From positions 1-35,890 of the forward strand of contig CAZOWW010000055.1 of the NCBI GenBank assembly GCA_964583765.1: DNA of 35,890 nucleotides. Reading direction: 5' to 3'. A model generated the notes under the pieces. It was not told the origin of the DNA. It saw only the letters and a list, made by a program, of their open reading frames with translations, and did not search any database. Source of the stretch: CAZOWW01 sp964583765. GTDB taxonomy: Bacteria > Actinomycetota > Actinomycetes > Actinomycetales > Kineosporiaceae. Positions 22,703-29,810 of the stretch are shown here, piece after piece. The number at the start of each line of letters is the position of its first letter. Within the stretch, counting starts at the first letter, position 1. The translations under genes and the position numbers were made by a program.

Positions 22703-23599
22703 TTGTCGAAGCATGCTTCCGTGGGTGTCCTGAGCCTGATTCGCGACGTGACGACTTTGATTTCCTTCCTCATCGCCATAGCCTCCGGCACCGCGGGAAT
22801 CCTCCTGCTGGGCAATACCGGAGGCTTGATCATGATGGCGATCGCCGCCACCGGCCTGATGTATGCGGCAGGCCGGTCATACCGCACTCTGATGGTCCGC
22901 AGAAGGCACGAAACCAACGAACAGGTGAGGCAGCTCAAGGCCGAACTTCAGGCCTCGAGAAATCGCCATCAGAAATACGTCGGCGCAGTCACCCGCCTGA
23001 TCGACCGCCAGAGCCTTTTATACGACGAGGAACTCGAGGTCACGGTCCTCGTGGGAGAAGACGACGAAGGGGACGAGGTCATCGAACGGCACGTGACCAC
23101 CCCGACCCCGTTCCTGCCCTACCGCTCCATGCGGCCGCTCTCCCCACGGGACGTGGGTCGATGGCTCTCCTACGAGGACCTGGACCTGCAGGTCAAGGTC
23201 GAGAACGGGGAGACGGCCAACCTGACCGTGCTTCCACTCTTCGAGAGCGGGAACACCGTGCGGATCCTGGTCCTCTTCGAGCCGCCGGTCGCGAACACGT
23301 TCGCCTGGACGCTCAGATACCGCCCGACAGGCCTGTGGGCGCCACTACGGAGAGACGGGATCGACTGGCTGGCCTGGGACGCGAGGACACCCCTGGGGAA
23401 CTCGAACGAATCTACCTACACACGCCTGTCGATGCATTTCATCTTCCCCACCAGAAGCGCAGTCCCCACGGTCCGCGAACGCGGTGGTCGCGGACTGGTC
23501 ACACAGGACAGTGGATCCCACGAAATTCACTGGCGGGAGAAGCGACCGTCCGGGACTCGCTATGTCTGGGACCTGGCGATACCCGGCGGACTCCACTGA
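22703..23599 (+). CDS. Two-TM membrane protein with cytosolic domain, function unknown
   Basis: The predicted 298-aa protein starts at TTG 22703, supported by a GGGTGGGTGAT purine-rich SD a few nt upstream; GTG 22721 is an alternative. Two hydrophobic segments (about 15-34 and 37-56) form a tight hairpin. A charged helical segment follows (RRRHETNEQVRQLKAELQASRNRHQ), likely a coiled coil. The soluble domain of about 200 residues is beta-rich, with an acidic loop VLVGEDDEGDEVIERHV, the segment YRSMRPLSPRDVGRWLSYEDLDLQVKVENG and a C-terminal EIHWREKRPSGTRYVWDLAIPGG. I recognise no family. The layout (TM hairpin, coiled coil, folded cytosolic domain) resembles membrane effectors of some conflict systems, but no partner gene is adjacent, so that is speculation. 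Confidence 0.7.
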   Translation: MSKHASVGVLSLIRDVTTLISFLIAIASGTAGILLLGNTGGLIMMAIAATGLMYAAGRSYRTLMVRRRHETNEQVRQLKAELQASRNRHQKYVGAVTRLIDRQSLLYDEELEVTVLVGEDDEGDEVIERHVTTPTPFLPYRSMRPLSPRDVGRWLSYEDLDLQVKVENGETANLTVLPLFESGNTVRILVLFEPPVANTFAWTLRYRPTGLWAPLRRDGIDWLAWDARTPLGNSNESTYTRLSMHFIFPTRSAVPTVRERGGRGLVTQDSGSHEIHWREKRPSGTRYVWDLAIPGGLH

Positions 23600-23754
23600 G
23601 AACGCCGGGGAAATTTCCGGTCCCCGCAACCGGTTGGGACGGATTTCCTCCGCGTCGCGGATCGCCACCGCGCACCCTCGCCGTGACCGTCAGCGCACCT
23701 GCCGGCCGAGGCGCGCGGTACTCGACCGAGGGACCCACCGGGCAGATCGGCTCA

Positions 23755-23844
23755 GTTGCCGCCTTCGCCACCACGCCAACACAGGTTGCCGCCTTCGCCG
23801 CCCCGACGTCGCCGGTTGCCCCCTTCTCCGCCGGCAGCGGCTGG
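23755..23844. repeat. Three imperfect 30-bp tandem repeats
   Basis: Units begin with GTTGCCGCCTTCGCC at 23755, the same at 23785, and GTTGCCCCCTTCTCC at 23815; the remaining 15 bp of each unit vary. On the minus strand the unit would encode GGEGGN plus four residues; on the plus strand VAAFA plus five. Because the period is a multiple of three, the array may come from a protein repeat. Confidence 0.75.
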
Positions 23845-24129
23845 CAGTGCGGTCAGATCCTCGGCGCTGGCGTACGGGCCCACGGGTACCTTCTTGAAGA
23901 GGGATATGGAAGTTACGGACCGTCCTTGGCTCGGCACCCCGAGCCCGAGGGCTGAGTCCCGTCACCCAAGTAGCGTAACGATCACGCTAAGCTACACGAC
24001 CCGACCCCCGGATTGCGAATCAAGGTCCCCTTGCGACCAAGCGTCCATTATGTCCAGGCATTTCCGGTCATTGCAGGCATTGCACAAGTAGCGAGCCCTC
24101 CCCAGTCCTCTTCGTTCGCCACATGGGCA

Positions 24130-24165
24130 GGGGAGACCTCGATCGTTGACCCTACGGGTCTCCCC
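24130..24165. terminator. Inverted repeat, possible terminator
   Basis: GGGGAGACC (24130-24138) and GGTCTCCCC (24157-24165) are perfect complements around an 18-nt loop. The element lies 530 bp beyond the two-TM gene and about 100 bp before the next plus-strand gene, so it could close an upstream transcript or be an operator for the gene at 24271. Confidence 0.35.
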
Positions 24166-24270
24166 GAGCCTTCGTTGACCGAATCGCACAATCCATAGCT
24201 ATCCAGTCATGCGGCGTGTCTGTGCCCTGACATCGACCCCGCTACCGGCTGATCCGCCGGAGGCCCTGAT

Positions 24271-24750
24271 TTGCCGCCGGACCCGCTGCTCGGAGAACCT
24301 GCCGGAGTGGATGCCACGTTCTCGACCGCCGGCGTGCGGTTCCGGTTCTGGGGCTCCGAGGCCGAACTGGCAGGCTCCGGTGAGGATCTGCACCGGCTCC
24401 GCAGCCGCCTCAGTGTCGAAGCCAGGACGCCGGTAACCGCAGAGGTGTCCGGCGACGGCAATGGGACCGTGATCCTTGAACAGGTCGGGCGACCTGGGCC
24501 GCTCCGGATCACCTTCGACGAGCGCTCACGCCGACTGCTCATCGAAGGGGACGACCGGACCCTGCCGATCTTCTGGGCTGCCCTGGAGCCCGACGAGGTA
24601 GCGGGAGTGGAGTCGGACAGCGCTGTTCCCCGACACGTCCATCTCGAGTATCTGGGAGAGGGCGACGACGAGTGGCGGGCGCCCGACACCCTGCCGCTGG
24701 TCGTGGTCGCGCGCCCGAGCCCTGCACAAGCGACCGCGGACACCGCCTGA
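24271..24750 (+). CDS. Small hypothetical protein
   Basis: A probable 159-aa cytoplasmic protein. The TTG at 24271 is proposed as the start because GGAGG lies 7-8 nt upstream; GTG 24307 (VDATFSTAGVRF) is an alternative. The sequence is acidic and beta-rich: VRFRFWGSEAELAGSGEDLHRL, RLLIEGDDRTLPIFWAAL, HVHLEYLGEGDDEWR. There are no Cys residues, TM segments or catalytic motifs that I recognise. The size, acidity and single-domain look are reminiscent of immunity-type proteins, but no toxin gene is adjacent. It converges on the NERD gene with 24 bp between the stops. Confidence 0.6.
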   Translation: MPPDPLLGEPAGVDATFSTAGVRFRFWGSEAELAGSGEDLHRLRSRLSVEARTPVTAEVSGDGNGTVILEQVGRPGPLRITFDERSRRLLIEGDDRTLPIFWAALEPDEVAGVESDSAVPRHVHLEYLGEGDDEWRAPDTLPLVVVARPSPAQATADTA

Positions 24751-24774
24751 CCTCGACGGCCTCGCCGGCACTGG

Positions 24775-25983
24775 TCAGCGTGCCGTCCGCCAGGTCGTCG
24801 AGCGTCGCGCCGCCTCGAAGACCGCCCCAGCGCGCCTCTCGTCCAGCACCTCGGGCCGCGAACGGAGCCAGGCGACGAGCGCCTCCCGGGGCACCACGCG
24901 TACGTCTCGCGGTGGGGTCTTCACGACGATCTCGTCCACCCCGACCGGCACGACCATCCCCAGTACGGGTACGTGGAAACCGCACCCCGCGGAGAGCAGG
25001 CGACCGGCGCGTTCGGCCTCGTATCTGCTGTTGCGGATGTACGGCTGGCGCTGACCGTTGATCATCAGGGTGTCGCCGCCGATCCAGATCTTCGCCCCCG
25101 GGTGATGCTTCGCGTTGAGGGTGAACACGCCGCCGGGACCGATCACCACATGGTCGATGTCGCTGCCGCGTTCACCCACCGGGATCGCGTGCAGGAAGGT
25201 CCACCGGGGATCCTTGCGGGCGCACTTCGCCAGTTGGGCGGCGACCTTTTCCTCCCCCACCGCGCCGATCCGCCAGGCCCGTTCCTCGGTGTGCAGCCCC
25301 ACCATGCGGGCGAGGAAGGTGCGTACCGGCGCCGCCTTCCGCAGCGACGAAGCCTGTTCACGTGCCATCGACCCCGCCGAACGCTGGGCGAGATCCTCCC
25401 CGGACATGTCGTTCCGTCCGAGCGATGACCGCGAACCGGAACCCCGCGGGGCGCCAGGTGGGAGAGGCTGAGTCCTTGGCACAAAGCCGCCCGGACTGCC
25501 GGTTCCGGTCCCCTCCCCGATCGGCGGTTCCGCCGTAGCTGCCGGTTGCTCTGCTGCGGAGGCCGGTTGCTCCGCTGCGGTGGCCGGCCCATGCCCCACT
25601 GAGCCTTCCTCGACGACGATCTGCGCCCCGGACGTCGCGGACACCGCGTTGACCGCCCCGGCCGGGAGAGGTGCACCCACAGGCCCCTCCCCCGCCAGCT
25701 CCGCCGAGTTCCGCGCAGGTGCGGTGGGCACCGACCCTGACGAGGACTCGGCATTCTCGGTGGACGTCGTCCCTGCGACAGGCATCACGCCCTCCGCGTT
25801 GGCCAACCATGCCGCCATCACCGCGTGAAACTCGGCGACACGCGCAGCTACCTCGATCCGGTCCTCGCCGGTCCGCAGATCCCGATACCCCAGACGAACA
25901 CCGTCCGCAGCGTTCACGTAGAGCCGGTCGTGCCCGTAACGACGCCAGCGCACCACGTTCGGCAGAGGCGCACACTCATCCAT
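24775..25983 (-). CDS. NERD (nuclease-related) domain protein
   Basis: The 402-aa protein has three parts. Residues 1-65 (VVRWRRYGHDRLYVNAADGVRLGYRDLRTGE) are a small globular head of a kind that often precedes NERD in actinomycetes. Residues about 65-220 are low-complexity Ala/Pro/Glu, including EQPASAAEQPAATAEPP repeats. The C-terminal NERD domain (about 235-400) has WRIGAVGEEKVAAQL, then RGSDIDHVVIGPGGVFTLNAKHH, which contains the D-x-D-H-V-V and x-x-K elements of the PD-(D/E)xK-like fold; the acidic residue of the ExK position is Asn here (NAK). The ATG at 25983 has GGAAGGAC upstream at 8-9 nt. DNA cleavage activity is not assured. Divergent from the triplicated secreted family. Confidence 0.8.
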   Translation of the reverse strand: MDECAPLPNVVRWRRYGHDRLYVNAADGVRLGYRDLRTGEDRIEVAARVAEFHAVMAAWLANAEGVMPVAGTTSTENAESSSGSVPTAPARNSAELAGEGPVGAPLPAGAVNAVSATSGAQIVVEEGSVGHGPATAAEQPASAAEQPAATAEPPIGEGTGTGSPGGFVPRTQPLPPGAPRGSGSRSSLGRNDMSGEDLAQRSAGSMAREQASSLRKAAPVRTFLARMVGLHTEERAWRIGAVGEEKVAAQLAKCARKDPRWTFLHAIPVGERGSDIDHVVIGPGGVFTLNAKHHPGAKIWIGGDTLMINGQRQPYIRNSRYEAERAGRLLSAGCGFHVPVLGMVVPVGVDEIVVKTPPRDVRVVPREALVAWLRSRPEVLDERRAGAVFEAARRSTTWRTAR

Positions 25984-26363
25984 GGAGAGACGTCCTTCCG
26001 ACGATCACAGTAGTCAACGTCGGACATTACCGTCGTTCACTGACACATTGGACACGCTTCTCTGGTGACGGGATGGTCAGAGACTTCTGCCCCACCGGTG
26101 GATCGCCGTCCAGTACGATCGCCCAGCCTTGCCCAATCGGTGGGGAGCCGCATTCACGGGGAGCGCGGAGTGAGTGACGTTCGACGGGGCAATCGTGTAC
26201 TCGCGGCCGCCCACACCGGTGTCGGCAGATCCGGCAGGCGAACCACCCGCGACGCCCCTGTTCCCTCGCGTTCCGCGAACGAGAGTCCCTCGCCACGCCC
26301 GTCACCCGCGCGCGGCGGTGTCGCCGACGCGGCGGTCCTTCCCTCCCCATGCCTGGAGTCCTG
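25984..26363. other. Divergent intergenic region before the triplicated secreted family
   Basis: This 380-bp stretch holds the promoters of the NERD gene (minus) and of the first secreted paralogue (plus). It includes a perfect palindrome CCACCGGTGG (26092-26101) and a longer-range inverted pair CCCCACCG (26090-26097) / CGGTGGGG (26138-26145). An open frame at 26065-26364 is Arg/Ser/Pro-rich with no SD and was not accepted as a gene. Confidence 0.45.
26090..26145. promoter_or_regulatory. Palindrome and matching half-site, operator candidate
   Basis: CCACCGGTGG at 26092-26101 is a perfect 10-bp palindrome, and ATCGGTGGGG follows 34 bp later, so a dimeric regulator could bind two sites about four helical turns apart. 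TACGAT at 26114-26119, between them, is a possible -10 hexamer. Purely sequence-based inference. Confidence 0.3.
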
Positions 26364-27956
26364 ATGCGACGAGCCCTGATGCGACGTCCTCTCGCCCTGG
26401 CCGTGGCCACCGTCAGCGTCGTCACGACCCTCGCGGCCGTGCCGGGATCGGCGAGCGCGGCCACCGGCACGCTCACCGTCATCACCTTGGGGCGCGACGG
26501 AGCGGCCGTGGACACGCAGTTCTTCGTCACCAGCTCGACGAGCCACATCCCCTACCTGATGTCGTCCGGCAAGGCGAAGATCTTCCCCAAGGGCTCCTAC
26601 GCCATCGCAACGGACATCCATACCGAAAAGGACAACACGGATACCCTGGCTGGGGTCCTGGTGAACGTCTCGGGCACCACGAAGGTGACGATCGATGCCC
26701 GCGCAGGCCTGCCGATGAAGGTGGCCCTGTCGCCCGCCGAATCCAGCGAGTCCCTGTACTTCAATGCCGCTGTGTGTATCGGCGATGAGTCCGTCGCGCC
26801 GTCCGCCATTGCTTGGAGCGAGCCAGGCCGGGTTTTCCTCATCCCGAACGCATCCAAGCAGTTCTTCCTGGCCACTCTTCTGGCCACGAGGCCGGAGTAC
26901 CAGCAAATCCCCACGCCGGCTCCGCGGTATATCGCCGTGACCGGTACGACCGGATTACCCACGAACTACACGCGGACAGTGGCCCGGAGCGGATTGACGC
27001 CCGTCGCGGTGACCCTGCGCACCGGGCCGACCAACTTCTTGTACTACGACCTGATATTGAGGCCGGCCGGCGGTTGCGCCGAGAACCTCCACGAGGAGGT
27101 CACCTCCACCTGGGCGACCCGGCAACAGGTGTACCTGACCCCAGGCTCGTGGGCGTACCACGTCGAGAGCTACGACCATGACAACTTCCGCAACAGTCCT
27201 TACGACATCACCCGCACCTACGCGGCAGGCAAGAGCTACGGGCAGGCGTTCTTCACCGCCGCGTGGGGTCCTGGACCGGACCTTCCCCTGGTGAGCGACA
27301 GAACCCTGCACTTCTTCGCCGGTGAAATGTTCACCGACCCCGCGTTCGCCGGCCACCAACCCAGGATGTCCGACTACCAGATGGTGATCACACTGAAGCT
27401 GGGCAGCAAACTCCTCAAGACGACCCGTGGGAACGACTACGAGGACAGCTCGCCGTCGCTCTTCGCCTACCCGCTCACGGCGTCCGGCTGGTACTCCCTC
27501 AGCGTCGACGCCCACCACACCCGCCCGGAGATTACCTATCCGTCCTGGATGCTCTCCACCCGCACAACTCTCAGCATGCGCTTCCACGCCGACCCCACCA
27601 AGAACGAAGTGGCCCGGCTCTTCTCCGTGGCGATGTCCTGCGGGAACCTCGACATGACGAACCAGGCAACGCCCGGCAGTACTACCCCCGTGACACTGAC
27701 GCTCGCGCGTGAAGACCAGTACGTCCCGGCGCCCGGCTCGAAGCTCGTGGCCACCACCCTCAAGAGCCTCACCGCGCAGGCCTCCTTCGACGGCGGCACG
27801 ACCTGGCACACCCTCAAGGTCACCGGCTCCGGCACCAAGTGGACCGCCCAGGTCCCCAACCCCGCCTCCGGAGCAGTCACCCTGCGCACCACGGTCACCA
27901 GCACCACCGGCGACAGCTCGACCACCACCATCTACCGCGCCTACGCCATCTCCTGA
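26364..27956 (+). CDS. Secreted protein, triplicated family member 1
   Basis: The 530-aa exported protein has a Sec signal peptide (MRRALMRRPLALAVATVSVV..., cleavage about SASA-ATG, residue 32). I chose ATG 26364 over 26349 because GGAG with TCCTG spacing precedes it and all three paralogues keep that start. The mature N-terminus TGTLTVITLGRDGAAVD, the FPKGSYAIATDI motif and VNVSGTTKVTIDAR look like small beta-sandwich units of the kind fused behind subtilases in other actinomycetes. The last 75 residues (LTAQASFDGGTTWHTLKVTGSG...VTLRTTVTSTTGDSS) form an Fn3/Ig-like domain with the D-G-G-x-T-W motif. Cys138 and Cys238 may form a disulfide; a third Cys in MSCGN is left unpaired. No catalytic motif is visible. 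Function unknown. Confidence 0.8.
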   Translation: MRRALMRRPLALAVATVSVVTTLAAVPGSASAATGTLTVITLGRDGAAVDTQFFVTSSTSHIPYLMSSGKAKIFPKGSYAIATDIHTEKDNTDTLAGVLVNVSGTTKVTIDARAGLPMKVALSPAESSESLYFNAAVCIGDESVAPSAIAWSEPGRVFLIPNASKQFFLATLLATRPEYQQIPTPAPRYIAVTGTTGLPTNYTRTVARSGLTPVAVTLRTGPTNFLYYDLILRPAGGCAENLHEEVTSTWATRQQVYLTPGSWAYHVESYDHDNFRNSPYDITRTYAAGKSYGQAFFTAAWGPGPDLPLVSDRTLHFFAGEMFTDPAFAGHQPRMSDYQMVITLKLGSKLLKTTRGNDYEDSSPSLFAYPLTASGWYSLSVDAHHTRPEITYPSWMLSTRTTLSMRFHADPTKNEVARLFSVAMSCGNLDMTNQATPGSTTPVTLTLAREDQYVPAPGSKLVATTLKSLTAQASFDGGTTWHTLKVTGSGTKWTAQVPNPASGAVTLRTTVTSTTGDSSTTTIYRAYAIS

Positions 27957-28082
27957 CCCCGGCCGGCCCGAAGGCCCTGCCCCGGACAGCTCCTGCGGAG
28001 CCCACGCCCCACACCCCCCGCTCGACGAAGTCGCCGCACCACCAATCCCGCCCACCCCGCCTGTCCCGCCCCTGGAGTCCTG

Positions 28083-29678
28083 ATGCGACGAGCCCTGATG
28101 CGACGTCCCCTCGCCCTGGCCGTGGCCACCCTCAGCGTCGTCACGACCCTCGCGGCCGTGCCGGGATCGGCGAGCGCCGCCACCGGCACGCTCACCGTCA
28201 CCACCCTGGGACGTGACGGATCCGTCGTGCGTACTGACCTGCACTTCGAGGGCGCGCAGAACCTCGTGAAGTCCTCCGGCACCTCGGGAACGGCGATATC
28301 ACTCCCCAACGGCCCCTACGTCGTCCTGACGAACATCTACACCGCCAAGGACCTGACGCAGACCTTGGCCGGAATCAAGGTGAACGTCTCGGGCAACACC
28401 AAGGTGACGATCGACGCCCGTAAGGGCCTGCTGGTGAAGATGGCGTTCTCGCCGGCCGCGACGACCGGATACCAGTACATTCATGCCACCGCATGCGCCG
28501 ACGTCAACTCGCGCCCGTTTGCGTACAGTGCCGGGGGCTACCCAGACAAGATCTACCTGATTCCGAACGACGCGACAGAGTTCTCCCTCGGCGCGCTCCT
28601 GATCTGGCACACAGGGACCGCAGGGACCCTCGCGAAGCCAGCCGCAGAGTACTGGGCCACAGCCGGCGCGAGCGGGCTGCCCAGGAACTTCAACCGGACG
28701 GTGAGCCGGAGCGGGCTGGTGAACGTCACCGCGAGCCTTCGTCGGGGCCCCACCAGAATCAGCTCCACCAACATGTACCTCACCTGGGTCGGCGGCGGAT
28801 GTACCGCAGGACTGAGCGATTTCCTCGTCGCCGGCGATTCGCCCGTCCAGCAGAAGCTGTTCCTGTCTCCGGGCCCGTGGAGATACACGGTGGACAGCAA
28901 ACACGGCTCACTCGGCAACATCCCCTACATCGTCAACCGCACCTATGCCAGTGGCAAGAACTACGGTCAGGCCTTCTACGCCGCAGCCTGGGGCCCCGGA
29001 GCAACTCTTCCCTACGTGAGCGGACGGGCGATCTCCTTCAGCACCGACGCGATGTTCGGCGACCCGGCATTCGCCGGCCACCAACCGACGTTGCACGACT
29101 CGCAGTCCGTCGTGACGCTCCGACATGGAAACACGCTTCTCGCAACGACGCACCGGAACAGCTACGACTGGTTCGGTCCGTTCGGCTCGTCGTTCTTCAC
29201 GCACTCGCTCACGACGTCCGGCTGGTACACGCTGACCGTGGATGCCCACCGCGCCCGTCCGAGAGTCACCTACCCGGGCGGAATGCTCTCGCCCCGCACG
29301 ACCCTGAGCATGCGGTTCCACGCCGACCCGGCCAAGAGCGAGGTGGCCCGGGTCTTCGGGGTGTTCATGTCGCCCGAGAGTCTCTCCCTGTGGAACGAGG
29401 CGTCACCAGGCAGCACGACCCCCGTGACTCTGTCTCTCTCCCGCCAGACGCAGCTCGGCGGGAAACTCGTGGCCACTTACCTCAAGAGCATCACTGCGCA
29501 GGCTTCCTTCGACGGGGGCACGACCTGGCGCAGCGTCAAGGTCACCGGCTCCGGCGCCAAGTGGACCGCCCAGGTGCCCAACCCCGCCTCGGGCGCGGTC
29601 ACCCTGCGCACCACGGCCATCAGCACCACCGGCGACAGCTCGACCACCACGATCTACCGCGCCTACGCCATCGCCTGA
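28083..29678 (+). CDS. Secreted protein, triplicated family member 2
   Basis: The 531-aa paralogue has the same start context, signal peptide and C-terminal DGGTTW domain. The central region differs from its neighbours throughout: for example LPNGPYVVLTNIYTAKDLTQ replaces the KGSYAIATDI segment, and STNMYLTWVGGGCTAG replaces the LILRPAGGCAEN segment. Unlike the other two it has MSPES in place of MSCGN, so only the two probable disulfide Cys remain. The shared core landmarks FNRTVSRSGL, YASGKNYGQAFYAAAWGPG, DPAFAGHQP and STTPVTLSLSRQTQ show a common fold. It lies 126 bp after member 1 with no strong terminator between, so co-transcription is likely. Confidence 0.8.
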   Translation: MRRALMRRPLALAVATLSVVTTLAAVPGSASAATGTLTVTTLGRDGSVVRTDLHFEGAQNLVKSSGTSGTAISLPNGPYVVLTNIYTAKDLTQTLAGIKVNVSGNTKVTIDARKGLLVKMAFSPAATTGYQYIHATACADVNSRPFAYSAGGYPDKIYLIPNDATEFSLGALLIWHTGTAGTLAKPAAEYWATAGASGLPRNFNRTVSRSGLVNVTASLRRGPTRISSTNMYLTWVGGGCTAGLSDFLVAGDSPVQQKLFLSPGPWRYTVDSKHGSLGNIPYIVNRTYASGKNYGQAFYAAAWGPGATLPYVSGRAISFSTDAMFGDPAFAGHQPTLHDSQSVVTLRHGNTLLATTHRNSYDWFGPFGSSFFTHSLTTSGWYTLTVDAHRARPRVTYPGGMLSPRTTLSMRFHADPAKSEVARVFGVFMSPESLSLWNEASPGSTTPVTLSLSRQTQLGGKLVATYLKSITAQASFDGGTTWRSVKVTGSGAKWTAQVPNPASGAVTLRTTAISTTGDSSTTTIYRAYAIA

Positions 29679-29810
29679 CCCCGGCCGGCCCAGCGCCGGC
29701 ATCGAACACGCCCCGGGCAGTCACAACGGAGCCCGGACCCCGCACTCCCCACGACGACGTCAGTCACCGAATCGGAAGCCCCACCCTCAGCGTTCGTTCC
29801 TGGAGTCCTG

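Larger units (their letters stand above)
23600..24270. other. Intergenic region with tandem repeats and a hairpin, no trusted gene
   Basis: This 671-bp gap contains three 30-bp tandem repeats (23755-23844), a lower-GC stretch (23950-24120) and a 9-bp inverted repeat (24130-24165). A small minus-strand frame at 23992-24189 encodes a Cys-containing segment (CPCGERRG...CNACNDRKC), but its start is a GTG without an SD. The region may be the eroded remains of one or more genes. Confidence 0.45.

Noticed and set aside
23992..24189. Small minus-strand frame with CPCGERRG and CNACNDRKC, a possible zinc-ribbon protein
   Set aside because: The start is a GTG without an SD, no neighbours support it, and the second plausible zinc ligand pair is irregular. 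Recorded but not annotated as a gene.
24775..25983. NERD protein as the missing nuclease of the condensin-like operon
   Set aside because: It is 16 kb away, on the other strand and with its own promoter region; no evidence links the two.
26065..26364. 100-codon frame just before the first secreted paralogue
   Set aside because: Arg/Ser/Pro-rich, no SD, ends inside the conserved ribosome-binding context of the paralogue; it occupies a region that should be promoter.
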